Of a stretch of 15,773 nucleotides of DNA, positions 1-5,999 are shown one piece after another (within the stretch, counting starts at the first letter, position 1; each line of letters begins with the position of its first letter). This DNA comes from Desulfonatronospira sp. (lineage in GTDB: Bacteria > Desulfobacterota > Desulfovibrionia > Desulfovibrionales > Desulfonatronovibrionaceae). The notes beneath the pieces are model-generated. The model had not been told where the DNA came from and searched no databases. It saw only the letters and a list, made by a program, of their open reading frames with translations. Location: assembly GCA_003554505.1 (NCBI GenBank), contig PWGS01000297.1, positions 1-15,773 of the forward strand. The letters run 5' to 3'. The position numbers were made by a program, and so were the translations under genes.

Positions 1-865
1 AATCTTTTTGTCCCTGCAGTTGTTTTATGGGTTCCAGGATTTTTTGCAGGGCGGACAGGGCCGGACTTTCGGCCTGCCTGGCAATAAAGGGCATGCCTTC
101 ATCGGCAGCCTTGACCATGTCTGGATCCAAAGGGATGCCGCCCAGAAAGGGCACCTGCATCTCCTGAGCCAGCTTCTGGCCGCCTCCACTGGAGAAAATG
201 TGAGCTTCTTCCCCGCATTTGGGGCAGACAAAACCGCTCATGTTTTCCACGATGCCCAGAACAGGGTTGCCGGTCTGGCGGCAGAAGTTCACGGAGCGGC
301 GCACATCGTCCACAGCCATGTCCTGGGGGCTGGTGACTATCAGGGCGTGGGCCTCGTGACCCAGAAGCTGAACCACGGACAGAGGCTCGTCACCGGTGCC
401 CGGTGGACAGTCAACAATCAGGTAATCCAGATCTCCCCAGTCCACGTCTTCCAGGAACTGCCTGATAAGCCCCATCTTTACCGGTCCTCTCCAGATGACC
501 GAATCTCCCCTGTTGCGCAGAAGGAACCCCAGGGACATGACCAGGAGTTGACCGTTCCACATTGCCGGGACAAGTTTTTTGTCCCTGGTTACCGGACGGG
601 AGTCTTCCAGGCCGAAAAGTCTGGGAATGCTCGGGCCATGAACATCCACGTCCACAAGGCCAACCCTGTAACCGGACAGGGAAAGTCCTGCTGCCATATT
701 GGCAGCTACGCTGCTTTTGCCCACTCCCCCTTTGCCGGACAGGACCACCACCTTGTGTTTGATCCGACTCAGGCAGTGGGCAAGCTTCTGGTCCTTTTCC
801 TGCTCCTTTGACCTGGTCTGGCAGTCGGTCGCCGTGCTGCAGCTGCCGCATGTCTTGTCACTCAT
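1..865 (-). CDS. mrp: Mrp/NBP35-type iron-sulfur carrier ATPase (C-terminus cut by window edge)
   Basis: Cytosolic P-loop ATPase of the Mrp/ApbC/NBP35 family, which carries or transfers [4Fe-4S] clusters. The reading frame is open from ATG at 865 through 288 codons to the left edge with no stop. It shows a deviant Walker A, GKGGVGKS (residues 44-51), the DCPPGTGD motif (152-159) and the cluster-bridging CPKC pair (214-217). The N-terminus carries C6-x2-C9-x5-C15, which resembles part of the N-terminal cysteine motif of NBP35 proteins. AGGAG lies about 8 bases before the ATG. It is the last visible gene of the minus-strand cluster, 22 bases after the MinD-type gene. A plain Mrp would end near here. 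In Desulfovibrio a homologue (MrpORP) carries a further NifX/ORP-like domain, and whether this one does lies outside the window. Family assignment is very secure; the exact role is inferred. Confidence 0.95.
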   Translation of the reverse strand, partial: MSDKTCGSCSTATDCQTRSKEQEKDQKLAHCLSRIKHKVVVLSGKGGVGKSSVAANMAAGLSLSGYRVGLVDVDVHGPSIPRLFGLEDSRPVTRDKKLVPAMWNGQLLVMSLGFLLRNRGDSVIWRGPVKMGLIRQFLEDVDWGDLDYLIVDCPPGTGDEPLSVVQLLGHEAHALIVTSPQDMAVDDVRRSVNFCRQTGNPVLGIVENMSGFVCPKCGEEAHIFSSGGGQKLAQEMQVPFLGGIPLDPDMVKAADEGMPFIARQAESPALSALQKILEPIKQLQGQKD

Positions 866-887
866 CTCTGGTTCTCCTTGGGTTGTT

Positions 888-1751
888 TTAATGCTTTAAA
901 ATTTCTGCTGCCGATCTCCAGATGTCCTGCATGGGCCGGGTCCATTTTTCAGGATGGTACTCCACAATGCTCTGGCCCTGGATCTGGGCTCTGGTGAAAT
1001 CCTGATCATAGGTTAGCTTTACAGGCGCGCCCAGGCCGTATTCCAGGCAGAACCGTTCAATTTCCACGGTAATGTCCGGGTTGAGGTCAGCCTTGTTGAT
1101 AACTGCCAGGCAGGGGATTTTAAAATGTTTTGTTAGCTCGAACCCCCGGCGCAAATCAGCAAAGGCGCTTCTTGTGGGCTCAGTAATCAGTATGGCCATA
1201 TCCGCATTGGTCAGGGATGCTATCACCGGGCAGCCCACCCCGGGAGCGCCATCGCCGAGCACGTTTTCCGCCCCTTTTTCCTGTGCCGTCTGGTGCGACT
1301 CCTTTCGGACAATGGATACCAGCTTTCCGGAGTTTTCCTGTCCAATGCCCAGGCTGGCATGGATCATGGGGCCGAACCTCGTGCTGGAACTGTACCACTG
1401 GCCGCAATGCCTGTCATGCATGCTTACCGCGGATTCAGGGCAGACGTGGAGACAAAGGGCGCATCCTTCGCAATGCTCTCCCATGACCCGGTAATCTTCC
1501 GAAATGGCATGGAAGCGGCAGTATGCGCGGCACAGACCACAGCCTGTGCACAGGCCCGGGTCTATTTGAGCCTGCTGTCCGCTGATGAATTCGTGGGTCT
1601 CACGTATTTCCGGGGCCATGATCAGATGCAGATCGCTTGCATCCACGTCACAGTCACCAAGTACCTGCCGGGTACCGGTTGCTGCCAGACCGGACACCAG
1701 GCTGGTCTTGCCGGTGCCTCCCTTGCCGCTTATGACTACGATTTCCTGCAT
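888..1751 (-). CDS. MinD-family ATPase with inserted 2x[4Fe-4S] ferredoxin segment (copy B)
   Basis: A 287-residue ParA/MinD-superfamily ATPase interrupted by a bacterial ferredoxin segment. The Walker A is GKGGTGKT (residues 9-16). Two classical CxxCxxCxxxC motifs (C68/C71/C74/C78 and C94/C97/C100/C104) should hold two [4Fe-4S] clusters. DGAPGVGCPV (167-176) is the family's second nucleotide-site motif. I chose ATG 1751 because the family begins directly with the strand before Walker A; a longer frame to 1799 adds 16 residues that are only the overlap with the upstream gene. It starts 5 bases after the stop of the preceding ATPase, so the pair is translationally coupled or nearly so. Such ATPase pairs occur in the orp system of Desulfovibrio vulgaris (there DVU2103/2104, from memory), where the products form a complex with the orange protein. 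The family call is firm. Cluster delivery or assembly is the likely role but not proven by sequence. Confidence 0.93.
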   Translation of the reverse strand: MQEIVVISGKGGTGKTSLVSGLAATGTRQVLGDCDVDASDLHLIMAPEIRETHEFISGQQAQIDPGLCTGCGLCRAYCRFHAISEDYRVMGEHCEGCALCLHVCPESAVSMHDRHCGQWYSSSTRFGPMIHASLGIGQENSGKLVSIVRKESHQTAQEKGAENVLGDGAPGVGCPVIASLTNADMAILITEPTRSAFADLRRGFELTKHFKIPCLAVINKADLNPDITVEIERFCLEYGLGAPVKLTYDQDFTRAQIQGQSIVEYHPEKWTRPMQDIWRSAAEILKH

Positions 1752-1756
1752 GATGC

Positions 1757-2620
1757 TTATTTGCCCCCGGCCTGCATTTCTTTTTGCAAGTTTTCCCACA
1801 TATTCCTGTATATTTCTTTGAATTCAGGCATGGCCTCCAGAAGGGGCTCTCCCCTGGAGCAGGCTTCTGCGGCCTGTCTGCTGTAGGGGAGTCTGGCCAG
1901 GAGCGGGAGCCTTTCATGCTGTATGTATTTTTCCATTTGATCATCTCCCATGCCATCCCTGTTGATCACCGTGCCCAATGCCAGCCCCAGCTTGCGTACA
2001 AGTTCCACTGCGATTTTAAAGTCGTGCAGTCCGAAAGGGGTGGGTTCTCCCACCAGGATGACATAATCAACGTCGCGAAGGGTTTCCACTGCCGGGCATG
2101 AAGTTCCGGGTGGTGCGTCTGCAATGAGAACTCCCTCGCCGGGGGCATTTTTAAGTACACGGCTAATCAGAGGGGACGCCATGGCTTCCCCGATGCGCAG
2201 CAAGCCCCCCCAGACCTGCACGCCGCGCCCTGTTCCGTGGCGCACCAGTCCTATTTCCCTGGTGGCTTCATCTACAGCTTCTACAGGGCACAAAAAAGAG
2301 CAGAGACCGCAGGCGTGGCAGAGTTCCGGGAAGACCATGACTCTGTCCGCCATCCAGATGAGGGAGTTGAAGCGGCACTCGTTTACACATTGCAGGCATG
2401 ATTCCCCCAGGCATTTTGCGTTGTCTATTTCAGGAACCGCTGCGGTCTGTTTTTGCTCCCGGGACCAGGCCGTATCCAGGAAGAAATGGGCATTGGGCTC
2501 TTCCACATCGCAGTCGGCAAGGCAGACTTTTTGCCCTTCCCTTTGCAGGTAAAGGGCCAGATTCACCGCCACGGTGGTCTTCCCTGTACCGCCTTTTCCA
2601 CTGATTATGGCCAGGCGCAT
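1757..2620 (-). CDS. MinD-family ATPase with inserted ferredoxin segment (copy A)
   Basis: A 287-residue paralogue of the next gene, with the same layout: Walker A GKGGTGKT (residues 8-15), an iron-sulfur insertion, then DAPPGTSCP (168-176). The second cluster motif is classical (C101/C104/C107/C111). The first is stretched, C70-x4-C75-x2-C78-x3-C82, instead of CxxCxxCxxxC. The start is ambiguous: a GGGAGG ribosome binding site lies 10 bases before ATG 2620 and 7 before an in-frame TTG at 2623, giving one extra residue. I prefer ATG. The gene follows the NifX-like gene by 20 bases and precedes copy B by 5, so the two ATPases probably work as a heterodimeric pair in one operon. Probable role: ATP-driven handling of iron-sulfur or mixed-metal clusters together with the NifX-like proteins of the operon. 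This role is inferred from family and context. Confidence 0.93.
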   Translation of the reverse strand: MRLAIISGKGGTGKTTVAVNLALYLQREGQKVCLADCDVEEPNAHFFLDTAWSREQKQTAAVPEIDNAKCLGESCLQCVNECRFNSLIWMADRVMVFPELCHACGLCSFLCPVEAVDEATREIGLVRHGTGRGVQVWGGLLRIGEAMASPLISRVLKNAPGEGVLIADAPPGTSCPAVETLRDVDYVILVGEPTPFGLHDFKIAVELVRKLGLALGTVINRDGMGDDQMEKYIQHERLPLLARLPYSRQAAEACSRGEPLLEAMPEFKEIYRNMWENLQKEMQAGGK

Positions 2621-2640
2621 CAAATCATTACCTCCCGCTT

Positions 2641-3000
2641 TTACCAGTGTCCGGCCTTGTCCGCTTCATCCGCCTGCTTTAGACGACCCTCCTTATAAGC
2701 ATGGATCGAGTCTTCCACGGTATTTCCTTGGCACAGGTAAACAGCAATGCCGCCTGCCTGGAGTGCGGAAAAGGCCTTGGGTCCGCAATGCCCGGTGATA
2801 ACGGCCCCGGCTTTGCCCCGGGATACAGCCTGGGCGGCCTGTATGCCGGCTCCCTGGGAAGCGTTGAGATTGGGCTTATTGTTCAGAACTTCAAAGCTAT
2901 CGTTTTCGGTGTCGTAAAAAATGAAATAAGCAGCCCTGCCGAAACGCGGATCAAGCGGGGCTTTCAGCTCCTGGCCCTGTGAGGACACAGCAATAATCAT
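2641..3000 (-). CDS. NifX/ORP-like cluster-binding protein (dinitrogenase Fe-Mo cofactor biosynthesis family)
   Basis: A 119-residue stand-alone domain of the NifX/NafY/NifB-C-terminal family, whose members bind iron-molybdenum or other metal-sulfur clusters. Family landmarks are the start MIIAVSSQG, DPRFGRA (residues 17-23), GAGIQAA (50-56) and the GHCGPKAF turn (70-77). The single-domain size and the position beside the two MinD/ferredoxin ATPases and Mrp make it the best candidate here for an orange-protein (ORP) counterpart, which in Desulfovibrio binds a Mo-Cu sulfide cluster. Whether this protein holds Mo and Cu cannot be read from the sequence. AAGGGA lies 8 bases before the ATG. It follows the CGGC gene by 14 bases. 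No nif structural genes are in the window, so a role in nitrogenase is not suggested. Confidence 0.88.
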   Translation of the reverse strand: MIIAVSSQGQELKAPLDPRFGRAAYFIFYDTENDSFEVLNNKPNLNASQGAGIQAAQAVSRGKAGAVITGHCGPKAFSALQAGGIAVYLCQGNTVEDSIHAYKEGRLKQADEADKAGHW

Positions 3001-3014
3001 GTTTTTCCCTTTTT

Positions 3015-3395
3015 TCAGCTTTGTGCAAATATGGAAGGCGGAATATAGTCGTGGGTGCCTTCCACCACTTCCACCCCGGCTTTTTGTCTGATGGCTTCTA
3101 TAAGATCATCCTTTCTCTTGCAGTATTTCATGATGCAGGTACTGACGTGGATGGCGTCCACTTTTTCATTCAGGGCCTTGAGGTGCATGTTCAAAAGGGC
3201 CATGCTGCAGACCACGCGGTTTTTGTTGCCTTCGCATCCCCCGCAGTCAACAATGCCCACCAGGGAAACGTCCTGGTTTTCGTATCTTTTGAACTCGCCG
3301 TCTTTCCTGCCCAGGGCCACGAAGCATTTGGCATCTCCAGGGCACATGTTGCTGCCTCTAATCATGCTGCAGGCGATGAGAGCTATTTTTTTCAT
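3015..3395 (-). CDS. CGGC-domain protein
   Basis: A 126-residue cytosolic protein of the CGGC-domain family (PF08821), named for its DCGGC motif, here at residues 50-54. It has seven further-spaced or paired cysteines: C9, C18, C24, C51, C54, C63 and C87, plus C92 in STCIMKYC. That is unusually many for a small protein and points to metal or iron-sulfur binding. The biochemical role of the family is not established. A strong ribosome binding site (CGGAGG, about 8 bases from ATG 3395) supports the start. A 102-base gap separates it from the gene upstream, the largest gap inside this operon, and it ends 14 bases before the NifX/ORP-like gene. Being embedded among cluster-handling ATPases suggests it is an accessory protein of the same system; that is inference. 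Confidence 0.85.
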   Translation of the reverse strand: MKKIALIACSMIRGSNMCPGDAKCFVALGRKDGEFKRYENQDVSLVGIVDCGGCEGNKNRVVCSMALLNMHLKALNEKVDAIHVSTCIMKYCKRKDDLIEAIRQKAGVEVVEGTHDYIPPSIFAQS

Positions 3396-3497
3396 ACAGG
3401 CTTCCTCCGGGTTGTTTGTGTTTCAGCCAAGCAATCCAGCGCCGGACAGTGTGGCAGGTTTTGCCCTGAAAATAGCCGGCGCCGGCGCTTTGCTGTG

Positions 3498-3734
3498 TTA
3501 TCTTTCAAAACTCCTCGGGCATCTGCCCTGTCCACGACCCCGGCATCTTCCGGGGCCCCGTCCGCCTCTCAGGCGAACATTTTGCCCGCCATGAGATAAT
3601 GTGGTCACAGCGGGTTTTTCAGGGGCAGCGGCTTCTCCGGCAGCTTCTGCTCTCATTCTGCCACGGCAACGCCCAAGTCCTTTTCCTGTCCCCGGACCAT
3701 GTCCCATCGGGCCTGTTCCATTAAGTCCCGGCAT
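3498..3734 (-). CDS. Small Gly/Arg-rich DUF5320-like protein
   Basis: A 78-residue basic, low-complexity protein. The N-terminus MPGLNGTGPMGHGPGTGKG closely follows the pattern of DUF5320-type proteins (MPxxDGTGPxGxGPxTGRGxGxC), which often sit beside NifX-like and Mrp genes in anaerobes. The C-terminal third is Gly/Arg-rich with spaced cysteines (GRCRGRGQGRC). No catalytic motif is visible and the function is unknown. A near-perfect ribosome binding site (AGGAGGTG, about 7 bases before ATG 3734) shows that it is a genuine, well-translated gene despite its odd composition. It starts 31 bases after the NifX/zinc-ribbon gene, and a 15-base segment of its tail is repeated exactly in that gene's linker. 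Confidence 0.75.
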   Translation of the reverse strand: MPGLNGTGPMGHGPGTGKGLGRCRGRMRAEAAGEAAAPEKPAVTTLSHGGQNVRLRGGRGPGRCRGRGQGRCPRSFER

Positions 3735-3906
3735 ACTTCACACCTCCTTTTCTATGGACTAAAAATTACCCCCTGCTCATGGCGGCCCCGCAAACGGGGC
3801 ATTTCTGTTCAAAGCAGGGGCTTCCCTTTACGTGTTCCACCTTGTGTCCACATTGAGAGCAGGCACAAAATCCGCTGGTGTTCATGCCTCCGCCCTGTCC
3901 ACGACC
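3525..3906. repeat. Exact 15-base repeat shared by the two Gly/Arg-rich coding tails
   Basis: The 15-mer GCCCTGTCCACGACC (plus-strand reading) occurs at 3525-3539, inside the small DUF5320-like gene, and again at 3892-3906, inside the linker of the NifX/zinc-ribbon gene. On the coding strand both encode GRGQG in the same frame. The two Gly/Arg segments therefore look related by duplication or recombination. Low-complexity GC-rich coding could also produce this by chance, so the inference is modest. Confidence 0.45.
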
Positions 3907-4359
3907 TGGACCGGTTTTCCCGGCACACCCGCCTGGTTGTCCTGCTCCTTGGCCTGATCTTCCTCTGCCCGGCATATGGGTCTCCTTTTTTTTGAAAGAA
4001 CATTTTTCAGGGTTGAAAAAGCATTTGCGCCGCCCGGGCATGTCAAAGCGTTCTTCGTTCAGTCTGTCATCCATCAGTGCCTGGATGACTTCGTTAACCT
4101 GCCCGGATACAAAGGGCACAACAAGAATGCCGCTGGCGGCGATAAGATCGCACAAGGACCTGGAAACGGCCCCGCAAACAAGCATGTCTATCTCCAGCCT
4201 GACCATCTTGAGTATTTTGGCTGAAGAGTCATTTGCGTCCAGGCGTTCAAGGCTTTTGGCATTGACTGTGCTTTTTTTAATCTCCACCACCACAATAGTG
4301 TCGGAGACATCAAAAACCGGGGCCCCCCGGTCCTGCCATATGCTTACAGCCGCCTTCAT
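3766..4359 (-). CDS. NifX-like protein with Gly-rich linker and C-terminal zinc ribbon
   Basis: A 197-residue protein in three parts. Residues 1-105 form a NifX/NifB-C-like cluster-binding domain (MKAAVSIWQDRGAPVFDVSD is the typical start; LVCGAVS at 60-66). Residues 106-158 are a basic Gly/Arg-rich linker. Residues 159-197 are a rubredoxin-like zinc ribbon with CAC-x2-C (165, 167, 170) and C-x4-C-x2-C (182, 187, 190). It is the first gene after the regulator and after the intergenic control region. The Shine-Dalgarno sequence before ATG 4359 is poor (GAAGC at most), although the family start is unmistakable. A much better ribosome binding site sits inside the gene before in-frame Met129, so a 69-residue linker-plus-zinc-ribbon product may also be made. 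The domain content is clear. A role in metal-cluster binding is inferred. Confidence 0.87.
   Translation of the reverse strand: MKAAVSIWQDRGAPVFDVSDTIVVVEIKKSTVNAKSLERLDANDSSAKILKMVRLEIDMLVCGAVSRSLCDLIAASGILVVPFVSGQVNEVIQALMDDRLNEERFDMPGRRKCFFNPEKCSFKKKETHMPGRGRSGQGAGQPGGCAGKTGPGRGQGGGMNTSGFCACSQCGHKVEHVKGSPCFEQKCPVCGAAMSRG
3973..3987 (-). promoter_or_regulatory. Internal ribosome binding site and ATG inside the NifX/zinc-ribbon gene
   Basis: On the minus strand AAGGAG (3982-3987) stands 6 bases before an in-frame ATG (3973-3975), directly after a run of eight A (3986-3993). Translation from here would give a 69-residue protein (3975 down to 3766) holding only the Gly-rich linker and zinc ribbon. 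The short product starts MPGRGRSGQG, recalling the MPG start of the small gene downstream. The site is much stronger than the one at the gene's main start. The motif is seen directly; its use is inferred. Confidence 0.5.
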
Positions 4360-4370
4360 GTTTCAGCTTC

Positions 4371-4387
4371 TGCATTTATTATGCCGG
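4371..4387 (-). promoter_or_regulatory. Candidate sigma-54 promoter before the NifX-like operon
   Basis: The minus strand reads CCGGCATAATAAATGCA, which keeps the essential GG and GC with the required 10-base spacing and most of the GGCA/TGC elements. It is the only GG-N10-GC on the minus strand between 4360 and 4480. Transcription would start at about 4360, one base before the ATG, so the message would be almost leaderless. That is the main objection. A sigma-54 activator gene just upstream and inverted repeats about 110-145 bp away fit its use. Confidence 0.35.
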
Positions 4388-4475
4388 TGCTTTTCGTGAG
4401 GGGGGAGGATGCAGGATATCATGCTGAAATCAAGATAATTTTGTAAGGGGGGCGGGTTTGATTCAACAATGCAAG

Positions 4476-4491
4476 GTCGCAGCAATGCGAC
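4476..4491. promoter_or_regulatory. Perfect inverted repeat 1, probable activator binding site
   Basis: GTCGCA-GCAA-TGCGAC is a perfect 6-bp inverted repeat with a 4-base centre, in the gap between the regulator gene and the NifX-like gene. It lies about 111 bp upstream of the candidate -12 element, the usual range for enhancer-binding proteins. No T-run follows on either strand, so it is not a good terminator. The repeat is seen directly; its role as an operator is inferred. Confidence 0.45.
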
Positions 4492-4506
4492 TGTTGGCAG
4501 GTCGAA

Positions 4507-4524
4507 AGTAGCATTTTCGCTACT
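4507..4524. promoter_or_regulatory. Perfect inverted repeat 2, probable activator binding site
   Basis: AGTAGC-ATTTTC-GCTACT is a perfect 6-bp inverted repeat with a 6-base centre. Its centre is 32 bp from that of inverted repeat 1, almost exactly three helical turns, so proteins bound to both would sit on the same DNA face. An overlapping alternative pairing (CGAAA with TTTCG) shares its bases. It could instead be RNA structure in the regulator's 3' end, but no T-run follows it. Confidence 0.45.
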
Positions 4525-4560
4525 ACAGGTACGCCTTATGCTGCAAGTAGAGGACGAAGG

Positions 4561-5907
4561 TCAGGGAGTGCGAATATTTAGTCTTTTCAGTTTGCGGTGC
4601 AGGGTACTCTTGTGCATGCCCAGGAGCCTGGCGGCTTTGGTCTTGTTGTTGCCGGTCTGTTCCAGGGCCTTTTCAATGCTCCTGGCCTCCAGGATATTCT
4701 TTGCGCTTTGAAAATCCGCAGGCATGTCAGTATCTTTGAGTGTCAATTCCGCAGGCAGGTGCTCAATGCCTATCTTGCCCCCGGAACAGAGAACAAAGGC
4801 CCTTTCGATGATGTTTTCCAGCTCCCGGATATTTCCCGGCCAGTCATAAGCCATACACAGAGAAACTGCCTCGGGTGTAAGTCCCTGGACATCTTTTTTC
4901 TGAAGGCGGTTGAACCTGTCTACAAAATGCTGGGCCAGGTGAGGGATGTCTTCTTTTCTGCGCCTCAAGGGGGGCAGTTCTATGCGCACGATATTTATGC
5001 GGTAGTAGAGGTCCTGGCGAAAGAGCTTTTGCTGCACCAGTTCTTCCAGGTCCCTGTTGGGGGCGGTTATGATTCTGGCATTGGTTTTTTCCGGTCCGGA
5101 GGAGCCCAGGGGGTCATAGGTTTTTTCCTGGAGCACTCTCAGAAGGCGGATCTGCAGGGCCTGACTGACTTCTCCAATTTCGTCCAGAAACAGGGTCCCA
5201 CCGCCAGCCTGGGCGAAACGGCCGGGTTTGTCCCTGTCCGCTCCGGTAAAAGCTCCGGACTTGTAGCCGAAGAGTTCGGACTCCAGCAGGGTGTCCGGCA
5301 GGGCCCCGCAGTTGACGGCAACAAAAGGGGCCTCCTTGTGGGGACCCAGGGAATGAATGGTTTTGGCCACCAGCTCTTTTCCCGTTCCGGTCTCCCCCAG
5401 GATGAGTACCGTGCTGGAACTGGCGGCCACAGCCGGGATGATGTGCAGCCCCTTCTGCATGGCCGGGCTGTGGCTGACGAGATTGCCCGTGGACAGGCCG
5501 CCTTTCAGTTCCAGGCGCAGACTCTCCACCTCGCTTAAATCCCTGAAAGTCTCAGCTCCCCCCACAAGCTCGCCTCTGGAGTTGCGCAGCATGGCTGTGG
5601 ATACGCTTATGGGAATACGCCCTCCCTGGGAGTCGATAATGTAGCAGGCCTTGCCGATGACCGGCTTTCCCGACTCAAGGGTATAGCCCAGGGCGCATTG
5701 GGACTCGCACATGCTGGAGCGCAGAACCTCCCAGCAGGGCCGGCCCAGGGCCTGGTCCCTGGAAATGCCGGTAATCTGTTCCGCGGCCCGGTTGAAGGAA
5801 GTTATCATCCAGTCCCGGTTTACAGTAAAGACCCCGTCGGATATGCTTTCCAGGATGGCCAGGGTAAAGCCTTCCCAGGGTTCATCGTTTTTTGTATTGT
5901 CGGCCAT
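4561..5907 (-). CDS. Sigma-54-dependent activator (PAS - AAA+ - Fis HTH)
   Basis: A 448-residue enhancer-binding protein that uses ATP to open sigma-54 promoters. In order: a PAS sensor (about residues 15-128), the AAA+ domain with Walker A GETGTGKE (171-178), the sigma-54 contact loop GAFTGA (218-223), Walker B GGTLFLDE (236-243), and a Fis-type helix-turn-helix (about 418-446). The PAS domain has C58, C67, C71 and C88, a spacing that invites metal, iron-sulfur or redox sensing; that is inference. No response-regulator receiver domain is present, so it probably senses a small signal itself. It lies upstream of, and on the same strand as, the NifX/ATPase operon, separated by 201 bases with paired inverted repeats. 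It is the likely counterpart of the Desulfovibrio vulgaris regulator DVU2106. There is no strong Shine-Dalgarno before ATG 5907. Function is secure; the target is inferred. Confidence 0.95.
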   Translation of the reverse strand: MADNTKNDEPWEGFTLAILESISDGVFTVNRDWMITSFNRAAEQITGISRDQALGRPCWEVLRSSMCESQCALGYTLESGKPVIGKACYIIDSQGGRIPISVSTAMLRNSRGELVGGAETFRDLSEVESLRLELKGGLSTGNLVSHSPAMQKGLHIIPAVAASSSTVLILGETGTGKELVAKTIHSLGPHKEAPFVAVNCGALPDTLLESELFGYKSGAFTGADRDKPGRFAQAGGGTLFLDEIGEVSQALQIRLLRVLQEKTYDPLGSSGPEKTNARIITAPNRDLEELVQQKLFRQDLYYRINIVRIELPPLRRRKEDIPHLAQHFVDRFNRLQKKDVQGLTPEAVSLCMAYDWPGNIRELENIIERAFVLCSGGKIGIEHLPAELTLKDTDMPADFQSAKNILEARSIEKALEQTGNNKTKAARLLGMHKSTLHRKLKRLNIRTP

Positions 5908-5964
5908 GGGGTCTGATATAACGATTCCTGGGGATCGGGCAAGTCTTTGCAGGCAGGTTTCAAG

Positions 5965-5995
5965 TCAGCAGCCTTTATTGCTTTGCTGATTTTTT
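5965..5995 (+). terminator. Hairpin followed by T6, upstream of the riboswitch promoter
   Basis: TCAGC-AGC (5965-5972) can pair with GCT-TT-GCTGA (5980-5989) around a CTTTATT loop, with a two-base bulge, and T6 follows directly. It has terminator form on the plus strand. No plus-strand gene lies to the left, so it could only stop stray or antisense transcription across the regulator. On the minus strand it would be leader RNA of the regulator. Confidence 0.3.
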
Positions 5996-5999
5996 ATTG

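Noticed and set aside
8..811. Plus-strand open frame over the left end
   Set aside because: It is antisense to the Mrp gene, whose Walker and CPKC motifs are intact on the minus strand.
3474..3492. GCCGGCGCCGGC palindrome before the CGGC gene as a terminator
   Set aside because: It is a self-complementary GC run without loop space or T-run, in GC-rich DNA, and no promoter follows that would require a terminator there.
2641..4359. NifX-like genes as evidence of nitrogen fixation
   Set aside because: No nitrogenase structural or nifB/E/N genes are present. Such domains are common in non-fixing anaerobes, and the neighbours match the orange-protein system instead.
4476..4524. The two inverted repeats as terminators of the regulator gene
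   Set aside because: Neither is followed by a T-run on the minus strand, and each stem is only 6 bp. An operator role fits the spacing better.
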